A stretch of 64,000 nucleotides of DNA from an uncultured Anaerolineaceae bacterium (GTDB lineage: Bacteria > Chloroflexota > Anaerolineae > Anaerolineales > Anaerolineaceae). Positions within the stretch are counted from its first letter, which is position 1; each line of letters opens with the position of its first letter. Below the pieces are notes generated by a model. The model searched no databases, was not told the origin of the DNA, and saw only the letters and a program-made list of their open reading frames with translations. Of this stretch, positions 8,032-16,743 are shown in pieces. The translations under genes and the position numbers were made by a program. The DNA lies in NCBI GenBank assembly GCA_938020565.1, contig CALIHP010000060.1, forward strand, positions 1-64,000, read 5' to 3'.

Positions 8032-9074
8032 GATTTCTTTGTATCGGAGCGGGAGCGATTGGGACATACGTCGGTGGAAGCCTGCTGGCCGCGGGCGAAA
8101 CGGTAACGTTCGTCGAACGCGCGGATGCGGTCGATCGGATTCGCGCGCAGGGCATGAGCATTATCCAGGCAGATGGGACCGAGCTTCGCCTGAAAACGGT
8201 ATCGATCGTCGCGACGGTCGAAGAAGCGCTCCGTCTTGGCGATTATGACGCGGCGATTTTTGCCGTGAAATCGTTCCATACGGACACGGTCCTGAACGGA
8301 TTGACGCCCTTTCTCGATCGGCTCCCGCCTTTCTTATCGCTGCAGAATGGCGTTGAGAACGAAGGCAGGCTCGAAGCGGTTTTAGGCAGCGCGCGCGTTG
8401 TCCCGGTTTCGGTTTGCACGGCGATTGCGCGGCGGGAGCGCGGCGCGATTCAGGTTTCGAAGCTGCGCGGGATCGGTATTGCCGCGGCGCATCCGTTGTC
8501 CCATGATCTTTACGCCGCTTTTGCGAAGGCGGGGCTCAAGCCGGGACTGGTCGCCGACGGGACGGGGATGAAGTGGTCCAAGATGATTTCAAACCTGCTT
8601 TCGAACGCGGCTTCGGCGATCCTGAACATGACGCCGGCGGAGGTTTACGCCGATCCGGATAGTTATGACCTCGAGAGGAAGCAGCTTCTGGAAACACTGG
8701 CGGTCATGAAAGCGTACGGTATCCCGGTTGTCGATATTCCCGGCGTACCGGTGCGGCTGCTGTGTTTTGTGATCCGGACGCTTCCGCCGAGCTGGGGACG
8801 GAAAGTGCTGTCGGCGACGATCGGCGGCGGGCGCGGATCGAAGATGCCGTCGTTTTATATCGACCTGCATTCGGGAAGCAGGGAAAATGAAGTGGAGTTC
8901 CTGAACGGGGCGGTCGTTCGCTTCGGCGAGCGGCGCGGCGTCCCGACGCCGATCAATCGACTTTATTATCGGACGCTGACTGCGATGACGGAAGGCAGGA
9001 TTGCGATCGACGCGTTTGATCATGCGCCGGTCAAGCTGTTTGAGCGGCTGGCGGATCGGGAGAATCTTCAATAA
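8028..9074 (+). CDS. Ketopantoate reductase (ApbA/PanE) family protein
   Basis: 348 residues; starts inside the fmt stop codon behind a GGGAGGGGG stretch. GAGAIGTYVGGSL at the start is the NADPH-binding glycine motif of the ApbA/PanE family, followed by SFHTDTVL and SLQNGVENE, the family catalytic region (Lys in AVKSF, Asn in QNG). The C-terminal helical domain contains KWSKMISNLLSNAASAI. It is longer than E. coli PanE (303), and no other pantothenate gene is near, so the substrate could be another 2-oxo acid. Confidence 0.75.
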   Translation: MRFLCIGAGAIGTYVGGSLLAAGETVTFVERADAVDRIRAQGMSIIQADGTELRLKTVSIVATVEEALRLGDYDAAIFAVKSFHTDTVLNGLTPFLDRLPPFLSLQNGVENEGRLEAVLGSARVVPVSVCTAIARRERGAIQVSKLRGIGIAAAHPLSHDLYAAFAKAGLKPGLVADGTGMKWSKMISNLLSNAASAILNMTPAEVYADPDSYDLERKQLLETLAVMKAYGIPVVDIPGVPVRLLCFVIRTLPPSWGRKVLSATIGGGRGSKMPSFYIDLHSGSRENEVEFLNGAVVRFGERRGVPTPINRLYYRTLTAMTEGRIAIDAFDHAPVKLFERLADRENLQ

Positions 9075-9086
9075 AAGTCAGCTGCG

Positions 9087-11777
9087 TTATGGGACGATAA
9101 CCGGAGCGTCGTCGTACGCGTATCGTCCCGCTTCGTCGATCGCGGCGACGCGGATGACGTAAATTCCCGGCGGAAGCGACGCGTAGTCGAATGAAGCGGC
9201 GCTGTAACGCCCGGTCCTGACGTCGGAGATTTCGTTGAGCAGGTACCATTGCGTTGGATCGAGCCCGATTCCGTATTGGACCCGGAGCGTCTGAGCCGGG
9301 GGATCGGCGTTGAGCTCCACCGTTATTTCGAGACTTTGCCCTGTCGCGCCGGGGTTCAGCCTGACGTCGGTAAACGAAACCGGTGCGACGATTTCGACGG
9401 TGCCTGCGGTTTCGTTCGCCTCGATCCGGACGGTATCGTAGGTATTTGGAACGGTTTCGATCTGACCGCGTTCCGCCCAACGTTTCGCGAAGTCGGGAAG
9501 ATTCAGGTAGGTTTTTCGGAACCGCTGATGAAGCGGGGTCAGCGCGGTCGATCGCGACTGGTTTTCCTCGTTGATCCAGACGCTTCGGTATAAATCGTCG
9601 GCTTCCGTCGGTTCCGACCCGCTCAGGAACGTTTCCGTGACCAGGTTGGGGCAGGCGGCGGTCGGGAGCTTCCCCGATTCGGCGCAGACCAGCTGCGTCC
9701 GGACGTTCTCCGGCCGGATCCAGTCTCCGGCCGGAACGCCGCGCAGCGTTCGTTCCGCCAGGGCGCGAAAAAGCGCAATCGCCGCCGCTTCGATTTTCGC
9801 CGCCGGGAAGTTCCCTCCCCCGATTCGCAGCGCGATGACGCGTTCGGGCGTGTAGCCGATAAGCCAGCGTGCGTTTCCTTCGATCGTTTTTCCGAGCTTG
9901 ACCGCCGCCGGCCGGTCGATATAGCGGTAGGTCTGGTTCTCTGCGCTGAGCGTATGATTGACCAGGTAGGCGAGCGACTCGTCGACGAGCCGGAGCGATT
10001 CGCGCGGCTGAAGGACGATCGCGTCGGGATCGTCGCGGGTAAAGGCATGAAGGACCGTTCTTGGGCGGAGAAAATCGCCCCTGCCGCCGGGGACCGTCCC
10101 GTTCAGCTGTCCTCCGCCAGCGAGGGCGCTGTAAGCGAAGGCCAATCCTTCGACGCTGGCATAGCCGCCGTTAAAATAAAGGCGCTCCGCGTTCAGTCCG
10201 CTCCAATTCGACAGCCCGAATTCGCTTAACGTTTTCAGGACTTTATCCGAGCCGATTTCCCGCGTCAGCTCGACAATCGGAGCCAGGCGATCTTCTGTGA
10301 TCGCGCTGCGAAGGCGGATCGGTCCTGATTCAGTTTGTACCGATTGAAGATAAGCGACGGGAACGAGTTCGGGTCTCGCCGACGGGATGTCCCAGACGGC
10401 GTCCGCGGGCGAAAAGCCGTTTTTATACGCGGTCAGCGCCGCGAACGGCGTCAGCACGCTTCCAGGGCTGTAAGTCCTGAAGGCTTTCTCGCTGATCCGC
10501 GATCCGTCGGGCGCAGAATCCGCCTGGACCCCGGCGAGCGCGTTTCCCGTTTTTACGTCGAGAACGTACGCGCTGACTTCGGCGCTGCGCAGGATTTCCC
10601 GGTATTCCGCTTCCTGTCCGGCGCGCGCCGGGTCATCGTCGCTTTCGCTGAAAATTGGACAACGGTTTGTGGGAGCGCTTTCATCGGGCTCCTGATTTTC
10701 TTCAACACCGATTCCGTCCAGTTGATCCGTTTCGTCCGTTTCGGTTTCAGGCTCGGCCGTTCCCTCACGCTGCGCAGCCTCATCGGGAACAACCCCGGTC
10801 AGGCAGGTCAAATATGATTGCAGCTCGGCGTCGATCGTTGTTTGGATCGCGAGGTCGCCGCGTTCGACCGTTTCAACGCCGAATTCGTCCATTGCGCTTT
10901 GAATCGCTTTTTGCAGGATCGGATTCGGCGGGATCGACCGTTCCGGTTCCGGCGGTTCGAATATCAGGAAGCTATGCGCTCGGAGCGACTCGGCTTCCTG
11001 ATCCGTGATCCGTTCGTCTGAGAGAAGACTGTCGATTTTCGCTAAGTACACGGTCCGCATCGCGCCCTGCGAATCGATCGGGTTCAGCGCAGGTTTATCG
11101 AGGATGGCGCTGAGAAGGACGCCATCGGCGAACGTCGCTTCGTTAATTCCTTTGTCCAGATAGGTACGGAGCGCGGCGCGGACGCCGATGGAGAACTGCG
11201 CGAACCAGGCGTTTTCGAGATACGCGATCAGGAGCTTTTCGCGCGGGTAGAGCTTCTGGATTTGCGAACCGACAATTCGCAGCCGGATTGTCCGTCCCAG
11301 ACCTGTCCCCAGGCGCTCTTTGAAAACGATCAGCGCTAATTTCTCGCTGATCCGCTGCGGCTCAGGGTCGAAAAAATTCCGCAAGGCGAACAGCCCGCCG
11401 CCATCCTGCATGAAGTCGGGCTGTTCCGCGGCGACGATCGCGCGCAGCAGCTCTTTCGAATAGGAATCGAACGCCGGATAGCGCGGCGCGGACTCCGCTT
11501 CGAATGCAGGGTAGCGGAGCCTGAAAACGCGTTCCCGCCCGCTTCGATCGGTAAAAAAGGTGGGCTCCGGACGCGCGTTAATCCGCGCTTCAAATTCGGT
11601 CAGCGACGGGAGCCGCTGCGTCAGGCGTACATACGCGAAAAGAAGCGCGGCCGAGACGGCGAGCACGCTGAATCCGAAGACGATCAGCGCGTTTTTCAGG
11701 ATTGAGCCGTGCGGCCTTCCCGACGCCGGGAGGCGACGGCGGAGACGCTGATGAACGATTTGACGCAGGCGGCTCAT
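9087..11777 (-). CDS. PBP1-like transglycosylase/transpeptidase homologue with degenerate catalytic motifs
   Basis: 896 residues. One membrane helix (~25-50), a glycosyltransferase-51-like domain (~75-290), a penicillin-binding transpeptidase-like domain (~390-690) and a C-terminal Ig/Fn3-like domain (~790-896). The architecture is class A PBP, but motifs are eroded. The EDxxFxxHxG motif reads EQPDFMQDGG, the second glutamate region is IVGSQIQKL, and KxxILxxYLN reads EKLLIAYLEN. In the transpeptidase part SxxK is SVLT (no lysine), SxN is EDR and KTG is KLG. The beta-lactam-type chemistry is therefore unlikely; a scaffold or regulatory role in wall synthesis is inferred. It is followed by uppP (also minus strand, upstream). 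Confidence 0.8.
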   Translation of the reverse strand: MSRLRQIVHQRLRRRLPASGRPHGSILKNALIVFGFSVLAVSAALLFAYVRLTQRLPSLTEFEARINARPEPTFFTDRSGRERVFRLRYPAFEAESAPRYPAFDSYSKELLRAIVAAEQPDFMQDGGGLFALRNFFDPEPQRISEKLALIVFKERLGTGLGRTIRLRIVGSQIQKLYPREKLLIAYLENAWFAQFSIGVRAALRTYLDKGINEATFADGVLLSAILDKPALNPIDSQGAMRTVYLAKIDSLLSDERITDQEAESLRAHSFLIFEPPEPERSIPPNPILQKAIQSAMDEFGVETVERGDLAIQTTIDAELQSYLTCLTGVVPDEAAQREGTAEPETETDETDQLDGIGVEENQEPDESAPTNRCPIFSESDDDPARAGQEAEYREILRSAEVSAYVLDVKTGNALAGVQADSAPDGSRISEKAFRTYSPGSVLTPFAALTAYKNGFSPADAVWDIPSARPELVPVAYLQSVQTESGPIRLRSAITEDRLAPIVELTREIGSDKVLKTLSEFGLSNWSGLNAERLYFNGGYASVEGLAFAYSALAGGGQLNGTVPGGRGDFLRPRTVLHAFTRDDPDAIVLQPRESLRLVDESLAYLVNHTLSAENQTYRYIDRPAAVKLGKTIEGNARWLIGYTPERVIALRIGGGNFPAAKIEAAAIALFRALAERTLRGVPAGDWIRPENVRTQLVCAESGKLPTAACPNLVTETFLSGSEPTEADDLYRSVWINEENQSRSTALTPLHQRFRKTYLNLPDFAKRWAERGQIETVPNTYDTVRIEANETAGTVEIVAPVSFTDVRLNPGATGQSLEITVELNADPPAQTLRVQYGIGLDPTQWYLLNEISDVRTGRYSAASFDYASLPPGIYVIRVAAIDEAGRYAYDDAPVIVP

Positions 11778-11790
11778 GCGGACGATCCGA

Positions 11791-12612
11791 TCAGCGGACC
11801 AGCGTCAGAATCAGCGTTCCGGTCGCGACGGCAGCGCAGTAGACCGCGAAGACCGTCAGCGGTTTCTTCGATAGATATTCGAGGAGCCAGCGAATCGCGA
11901 AAAAGCCGGTTCCAGCCGCTATCAGCGCAGACAGGAGGAGCTGCGGCGCGGATTCGTTCAGGAGCGCCGTGTTACCGAGATCAAGAACGGACAGGAATCC
12001 GGCGGCGATCATAATCGGAATCGACAGCAGAAACGAAAAGCGTCCGGCGTCGGCGCGTTGGAACCCGCGGCTCAGTCCGACGGCGATCGTCGCGCCGGAA
12101 CGGGAAACGCCGGGAAAAATCGCCAGCGCCTGACCCAGGCCGATCAGGAGCGCGTCAACAGCGGTCAGATCCGAAAGCTGCCGCGTTTTTTTCGCGGAGC
12201 GATCGCTCCAGTACAGCAGGATCGCGGTCAGGTAAAGGAAAGCTGCGACGATCCGCGGTTCGGAAAAAGCAGCTTCGACCGCCCCTTTCAGGATCAGTCC
12301 GATCAGTCCCGCCGGAATCGTTCCAAGAAGAATGAACCAGCCAAGCCGTGCGTCCGGATCGGAGAACGGCTGACCGCGGCGCAGCGCGCGAAAGGCCGCG
12401 CGCAGAATTCTCCGGAGATCGGGGAAAAAACAGGCGATCACCGCGGCCAGCGTCCCCATCTGAACCAGGACGCCGAAAAGAAAGACGGTTTTTTCGTCTA
12501 GCCGCCAGCCGAACCAGTAAGGGACGAGGGCAAGATGCGCTGAGCTGGAAATTGGAAGAAATTCGGCGAAGCCCTGAACGACGCCGAGAAGAAGCGCTTG
12601 AAGATAGGTCAT
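11791..12612 (-). CDS. uppP: Undecaprenyl-diphosphatase (UppP/BacA)
   Basis: 273 residues, multi-pass membrane protein. Removes a phosphate from undecaprenyl pyrophosphate to recycle the lipid carrier of wall synthesis. Motif I, VVQGFAEFLPISSSAHL (~11-27), holds the catalytic Glu and Ser; motif II, PGVSRSGATIAVGL (~166-180), holds the catalytic Arg. It lies 13 nt upstream of the PBP-like gene in the same direction, so a wall-synthesis pair is likely. Confidence 0.95.
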   Translation of the reverse strand: MTYLQALLLGVVQGFAEFLPISSSAHLALVPYWFGWRLDEKTVFLFGVLVQMGTLAAVIACFFPDLRRILRAAFRALRRGQPFSDPDARLGWFILLGTIPAGLIGLILKGAVEAAFSEPRIVAAFLYLTAILLYWSDRSAKKTRQLSDLTAVDALLIGLGQALAIFPGVSRSGATIAVGLSRGFQRADAGRFSFLLSIPIMIAAGFLSVLDLGNTALLNESAPQLLLSALIAAGTGFFAIRWLLEYLSKKPLTVFAVYCAAVATGTLILTLVR

Positions 12613-12664
12613 AGAGGATATTATAAATCAGGCTGCCGTTCCTGCAGCGGAAATCCTTCCGGAT

Positions 12665-13432
12665 CTACCCGCGGACGAGCGTCCGATTGTACAGGATGAC
12701 CGCCGCTGCAAAGAGGAGGAAAACGGCGGCGAACGTTATCCTTCGACGCGTTTTCGGAACGCTGTCCCTGAAAACTGTCCTGTCGCTCGCCGCGTCGTAC
12801 AACGGCGCGAACTTCGGCGCTGCTAACGGACAGATCAGAATCCCGCCGACGAAACCGCCGAGATGCCCCCAGTTATCGATTCCGGCGCGGAGACCGTAAA
12901 GAAAATTCAGCGCGATGACCGTACCGATTCGAGCCAGCGCCGATTGCGGGCTGCGCAGGTAATCGCGGTTCCTGAGGATCAGGAACGCTGAAGCGACAAG
13001 GGCCCCGAAGATAGCGGTTGATGCGCCGGCGGAGATTGTCCTGAAGCTGAAAATATAGGAGAAAACGTTGCCGGTAAATCCGGTAATCAGGTAGAAGATC
13101 AGGAAATCGACTTTTCCCCAGGCGGGCTCGATATTCGATCCGATTACGTAGAGCGAATACATATTTGATAGAAAATGTCCCCAGCCGAGATGCAGAAAGA
13201 CAGGGGTGACCAGCCGCCAGGCTTCGCCGTAGAAAATCAGCGGGCCGTACTTTGCGCCGAATTCGAGAACGAGGTCATGCCCGTACCAGGCCTGGGTTAC
13301 CTGCTGCGCGAGGAAGACAATCGTCGTGAAAGCGGTTAACGCGAGCGTCATAACCGGCAGTCCGGCTGTCTTTCTCTTTATGGAACGGACGATCGGGGCG
13401 CTGGAGGTTTCAGGAGAGGTGGGCGCGTTCAT
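12665..13432 (-). CDS. Rhomboid-family intramembrane serine protease
   Basis: 255 residues with about six hydrophobic helices plus a basic N-terminal tail and a C-terminal helix. Active-site serine is in SAGASTAIFG (~115-124, GxSxxxxG), catalytic histidine in NWGHLGGFVGG (~190), and the first-half HxxxN motif is HLGWGHFLSNMYSL. Cleaves membrane proteins within the bilayer; substrate unknown. Starts inside the gmk stop codon (ATGA overlap), so it is coupled to gmk. Confidence 0.9.
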   Translation of the reverse strand: MNAPTSPETSSAPIVRSIKRKTAGLPVMTLALTAFTTIVFLAQQVTQAWYGHDLVLEFGAKYGPLIFYGEAWRLVTPVFLHLGWGHFLSNMYSLYVIGSNIEPAWGKVDFLIFYLITGFTGNVFSYIFSFRTISAGASTAIFGALVASAFLILRNRDYLRSPQSALARIGTVIALNFLYGLRAGIDNWGHLGGFVGGILICPLAAPKFAPLYDAASDRTVFRDSVPKTRRRITFAAVFLLFAAAVILYNRTLVRG

Positions 13433-14076
13433 GCGATTCCCTGCCCGATCGGCGTGCGGCGGATATGGTTTCGGACCGTCCGGCAGCGTTCCGCCTCGAT
13501 AATCGTCAGAATTGACTTTTTCGTCTGTTCCAGCGAATCGTTGATAACGAGGTAGTCGAAGTCGGAAATATGATCGAGTTCCTGATTCGCTGTGGATAAC
13601 CGCGTCCGCAGGTCGGAAGCGCTGTCAGTTCCGCGTCCGATCAGGCGGCGGCTCCAGGTTTCCGAGTCGGGCGGGATGATGAAAATCGAGATGGCCTGCG
13701 GATATTGTTCCTTGACTTTTCGCGCGCCCTGATGATCGATCCTGAGGAGCAGGTCGTGTCCGGTCGAGAAGGCCAGGTCGATTTCAGCGCGGGAGATTCC
13801 TTTATAGTCGTCGTAGACTTTCGCGTATTCGACGAGCTCGTCCCGCTCGATCATCGCGGCGAAATGTTCGCGGGTGATAAAGTGATAATCGACGCCGTCG
13901 ACTTCATGTTCCCGCGGAGCACGGGTATTCATTGTCACGACGAAATGAAAACTGAACCCGGAGTCATGCTTCAAGGCTTCGATTACAGTGTCCTTTCCGG
14001 CGCCGGAGAGCCCGGAAAGGATCAGGATCAGCGGGTCGGGAGGGATTACTTTAAAATAAGGAATTCTTTCTGTCAT
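13429..14076 (-). CDS. gmk: Guanylate kinase
   Basis: 215 residues. Phosphorylates GMP to GDP. P-loop LSGLSGAGKDTVIEAL near residue 17; GMP-binding stretch TMNTRAPREHEVDGVDYHF; lid and nucleotide motif ...RRLIGRGTDS. The C-terminus is slightly longer than E. coli Gmk. Unlike many bacteria, rpoZ does not follow; a rhomboid gene does. Confidence 0.95.
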   Translation of the reverse strand: MTERIPYFKVIPPDPLILILSGLSGAGKDTVIEALKHDSGFSFHFVVTMNTRAPREHEVDGVDYHFITREHFAAMIERDELVEYAKVYDDYKGISRAEIDLAFSTGHDLLLRIDHQGARKVKEQYPQAISIFIIPPDSETWSRRLIGRGTDSASDLRTRLSTANQELDHISDFDYLVINDSLEQTKKSILTIIEAERCRTVRNHIRRTPIGQGIA

Positions 14077-14128
14077 GCTGTTCTGTTGAAACGGGATCGG
14101 TCGCCGACCGTTCCGCGTCGTTTCTGTG

Positions 14129-14136
14129 ATTATAAT
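14129..14136. promoter_or_regulatory. Shared -10 region between divergent gmk and fmdB-like genes
   Basis: TATAAT on the plus strand at 14131-14136 and TATAAT on the minus strand over 14129-14134 lie in the 113-nt gap between the divergent genes. No clear -35 in either direction. Confidence 0.35.
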
Positions 14137-14189
14137 GGAATCAGGTACCAGGTCCGCTTCCGATGAAATGGACTGATGACGGAGGACGC

Positions 14190-14540
14190 ATGCCGATTTA
14201 CCGATTCCGCTGCCGCGACTGCGAAGAGCGATTTGAAACGCGGCTGTCTTACGACGAATTCGACGCTGCGCGCGTGTCTTGTCCGTGCTGCCGGTCCGAA
14301 CGGGTTGAAAGGCAACTGAACCGCGTACAGACGATCCGGAACGACCGGTTCAGCGTTTTCCGTGAAGCCGACGAACGGGTCCGTTCGCCGGGAACGGACG
14401 AGCGCGCGCTGGGAAAGATGATGCGCGAGATGAAGACGGAGAGCGGGGCGAGCGTCGGGCCTGAATATGACGAGGTCGCGGAGCGCCTCGAAAGCGGCGA
14501 GCCGATGGCCTCAATTGACGCGTCGTTCTCGGACGAATAA
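14190..14540 (+). CDS. FmdB-family zinc-ribbon protein
   Basis: 116 residues from ATG 14190 (MPIYRF), with GGAGG four bases upstream; an in-frame ATG at 14163 would add nine non-conserved residues. Cys pairs CRDCE and CPCC form the zinc ribbon typical of FmdB/putative regulatory proteins. The acidic, low-complexity tail (~70-116) is not conserved in the family. Function of the family is not established; a nucleic-acid-binding or regulatory role is suggested by the ribbon. Confidence 0.8.
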   Translation: MPIYRFRCRDCEERFETRLSYDEFDAARVSCPCCRSERVERQLNRVQTIRNDRFSVFREADERVRSPGTDERALGKMMREMKTESGASVGPEYDEVAERLESGEPMASIDASFSDE

Positions 14541-14567
14541 TCAGGGGATCGGCTCGCCGGAGGTCTT

Positions 14568-15800
14568 TTACGCGCCGCCGGCTCCGTAGAACGACGGATC
14601 GGTCGGGGTCTTTCCTGTCCGGTCGTGGACCCAGACCGGATCGCCTTCGTTCGCCCAGTTATAAAGCCAGTGCGCGTCGCCGATCGTCATATTGATACAT
14701 CCGTGACTCTGCTCGATTCCGAACCACGCGCGCCAGTAAGCGCCGTGAAACGCGCGCGCCTGATCGTAGTACATGACAAAGGGGACGTCGTCGAGCGAAT
14801 AGTAGTCCGATCGATCGGCTTCGAACGACCCGGTCATCGTTTCAGCCTCTTTTTTTGTTTCAATTTTGAAGACGCCCGGCTGGGAGAAAAACGGTTCCAT
14901 GCCGGTCGCGACCATGACCGCGTAAATCAGGCGCCGGTTCTCGTAAACCAGGACGACCTGCTCGGCGAGGTCGACTTCGATCCAGCGGTCGGCGGTGATT
15001 TCCGCGGGCGGCTGACTGTTGATGATCGCGGCGCGGAAATGAATCCGATCGAGCCATTTATTCTCGCCGACACGGAACCAGGTCGAGGCTTCGTTCTCAA
15101 CGATTTCAAAGACCTGGAGGACTTCTTCGCGGTTGTAAAAGACGTTCGGGTCCATTCCGCTGTTATAGTTGGGCGCGAGGTACGGGTAGGTTGGTTCGAA
15201 GACCCAGCCGAAGTTGGTCGTCGGCGGAGTCGCGAAGGTCCGCCCGAGGGTCACGGATGAGACGGCGGCGGGACTGGCGCGGAGCCAGCCGCCGTTTTTC
15301 GCGAGGACGTACTTTCTTCCGTCAATATCGGCTCGGTTGATATAGGATACGTAGCGAATTCCGCCGGGAGGAATGGTTTTGATCGGGTTCGCGCCGGCGG
15401 CCGCGTCGGCCGCGGAATTATAAATATTCGCCGATTCCCAGTTTTCAATATTCAGCTTCGCGTAGGTGTACGATACCTGCGACAGGGCCGGATCCAGCGT
15501 CTCAGGCGCGAACGAATCGGCTTCTTCGACTCCGCTCGCATTTTTGGGGTCCGGCTCCGTCGGCGGGACCGCCGCGGTCGGAGCGTCTTCGACCGGAACG
15601 TAGAGGCATTGCCCATTCGCGTCTTCCCCGTTGATGCAGGGCGAACCGTTTTCGGCTGCCGGCGCTGTGGGGGCAGGCTCTGACCCGATCGGACCGGGCT
15701 GGAGCGTGATGAGCTGGAGGCCCTGCGCCGCGGTCGGGCGCGCGTAAAGCGCGCAGCAGGTTCCGACGAGAAGGAGAAGCGTCTTTTGGAGAAATTTCAT
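14568..15800 (-). CDS. Secreted L,D-transpeptidase (YkuD domain)
   Basis: 410 residues from ATG 15800, which begins a clear signal peptide (MKFLQKTLLLLVG... TAAQG); a longer frame to 15875 lacks one. A Pro/Ala/Glu-rich linker and SH3-like repeats (~110-260, GGWLRAS type) lead to the YkuD catalytic domain (~265-395). Its HGAYW and SHGCINM motifs place the catalytic cysteine at about residue 368. It makes 3-3 peptidoglycan cross-links or attaches wall proteins. Convergent with the FmdB-like gene, 27 nt apart. Confidence 0.9.
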   Translation of the reverse strand: MKFLQKTLLLLVGTCCALYARPTAAQGLQLITLQPGPIGSEPAPTAPAAENGSPCINGEDANGQCLYVPVEDAPTAAVPPTEPDPKNASGVEEADSFAPETLDPALSQVSYTYAKLNIENWESANIYNSAADAAAGANPIKTIPPGGIRYVSYINRADIDGRKYVLAKNGGWLRASPAAVSSVTLGRTFATPPTTNFGWVFEPTYPYLAPNYNSGMDPNVFYNREEVLQVFEIVENEASTWFRVGENKWLDRIHFRAAIINSQPPAEITADRWIEVDLAEQVVLVYENRRLIYAVMVATGMEPFFSQPGVFKIETKKEAETMTGSFEADRSDYYSLDDVPFVMYYDQARAFHGAYWRAWFGIEQSHGCINMTIGDAHWLYNWANEGDPVWVHDRTGKTPTDPSFYGAGGA

Positions 15801-15874
15801 ATTGTTGGTTCCCTTTCGGTTTCCGGCGGGCGAATCCACGCCGTTTAAATCTTTTTCGCGATATAATTCAGTCA

Positions 15875-15908
15875 TATTTTTGCGCCGGATCCCTCCGGCG
15901 CAAAAATA
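15875..15908. repeat. 15-bp perfect inverted repeat in a divergent intergenic region
   Basis: TATTTTTGCGCCGGA and its exact complement are separated by TCCC. It lies between the divergent L,D-transpeptidase and glycosyltransferase genes. In both directions the GC stem is followed by A, not T, so it is not a terminator. It may be an operator or a cruciform; see findings. Confidence 0.85.
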
Positions 15909-16001
15909 AGCGAACGACGTCTATATTATAATCCGTCGGTCGGAGCGCGTTTCCCCGATTGGCGCGAAAAATACCTTAAAAATAAGAAAGCGGAATGACT
16001 C

Positions 16002-16730
16002 ATGAAAACGACTATCGTAATTCCAACCTACAACGAGAAGGAAAATCTGCCGCTGTTGATGGAAAAGCTGTTCGGGTTGGGGATGGATGGGTTGAACGTC
16101 CTGATCGTTGACGATAACAGTCCCGACGGGACCGGCGATCTGGCGGAGGAGCTTCGCGGCGTATACGCGGAGCGGATCAGCGTTCTGCATCGCGCCGGTA
16201 AGCTCGGACTGGGAACCGCCTATATTCAGGGATTTCAGCGCGCGATCGCGGACGGCGCGGATTACATCGGACAGATGGACGCCGACTTTTCGCATCCGAT
16301 CGAGAAGCTCCCGCTCCTGGCGGAGGAGCTTAAAGCTTACGACGTCGCGATCGGCTCCCGGTACGTAAAGGGCGGGAAGCTTGACGAGGATTGGCCGCTT
16401 TTCCGGAAGCTCCTGTCCGGATTTGGGAATCTTTACGCGCGCGCGATCTTAGGGCTGTCGATCCGGGACGCGACTGGCGGGTATAAACTTTGGCGAAAGA
16501 CGACGCTGACGGCGATGCCGCTGGACCGGATCAAATCGAACGGGTACATGTTCCAGGTGGAAATGAACTTCGTCGCGACCCGGCTCGGGTTCCGGTTCAG
16601 CGAAATTCCGATTTATTTCCGCGAACGGATCGCCGGCGCGTCGAAAATGAATTTCGCGATTCAGCGCGAGGCGGCGATCCGCTGCTGGAAGCTGCGTTCC
16701 GAGTATCGCGACCTGAAGCCGGTAAAATAG
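16002..16730 (+). CDS. Polyprenol-phosphate mannosyltransferase-like glycosyltransferase (GT2, DPM1 type)
   Basis: 242 residues, a soluble GT2 domain without membrane helices, the short DPM1/Ppm1 form. Motifs: IVIPTYNEKENLP, LIVDDNSPDGT (nucleotide-sugar Asp pair), QMDADFSHP (DxD metal site), GSRYVKGG and the late YKLWRK/SNGYMFQVEM. It likely loads mannose or glucose from a nucleotide sugar onto polyprenol phosphate for glycan or glycoprotein synthesis outside the membrane. Sugar specificity cannot be read from sequence. Confidence 0.87.
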   Translation: MKTTIVIPTYNEKENLPLLMEKLFGLGMDGLNVLIVDDNSPDGTGDLAEELRGVYAERISVLHRAGKLGLGTAYIQGFQRAIADGADYIGQMDADFSHPIEKLPLLAEELKAYDVAIGSRYVKGGKLDEDWPLFRKLLSGFGNLYARAILGLSIRDATGGYKLWRKTTLTAMPLDRIKSNGYMFQVEMNFVATRLGFRFSEIPIYFRERIAGASKMNFAIQREAAIRCWKLRSEYRDLKPVK

Positions 16731-16743
16731 ACGGTATCCCGCG

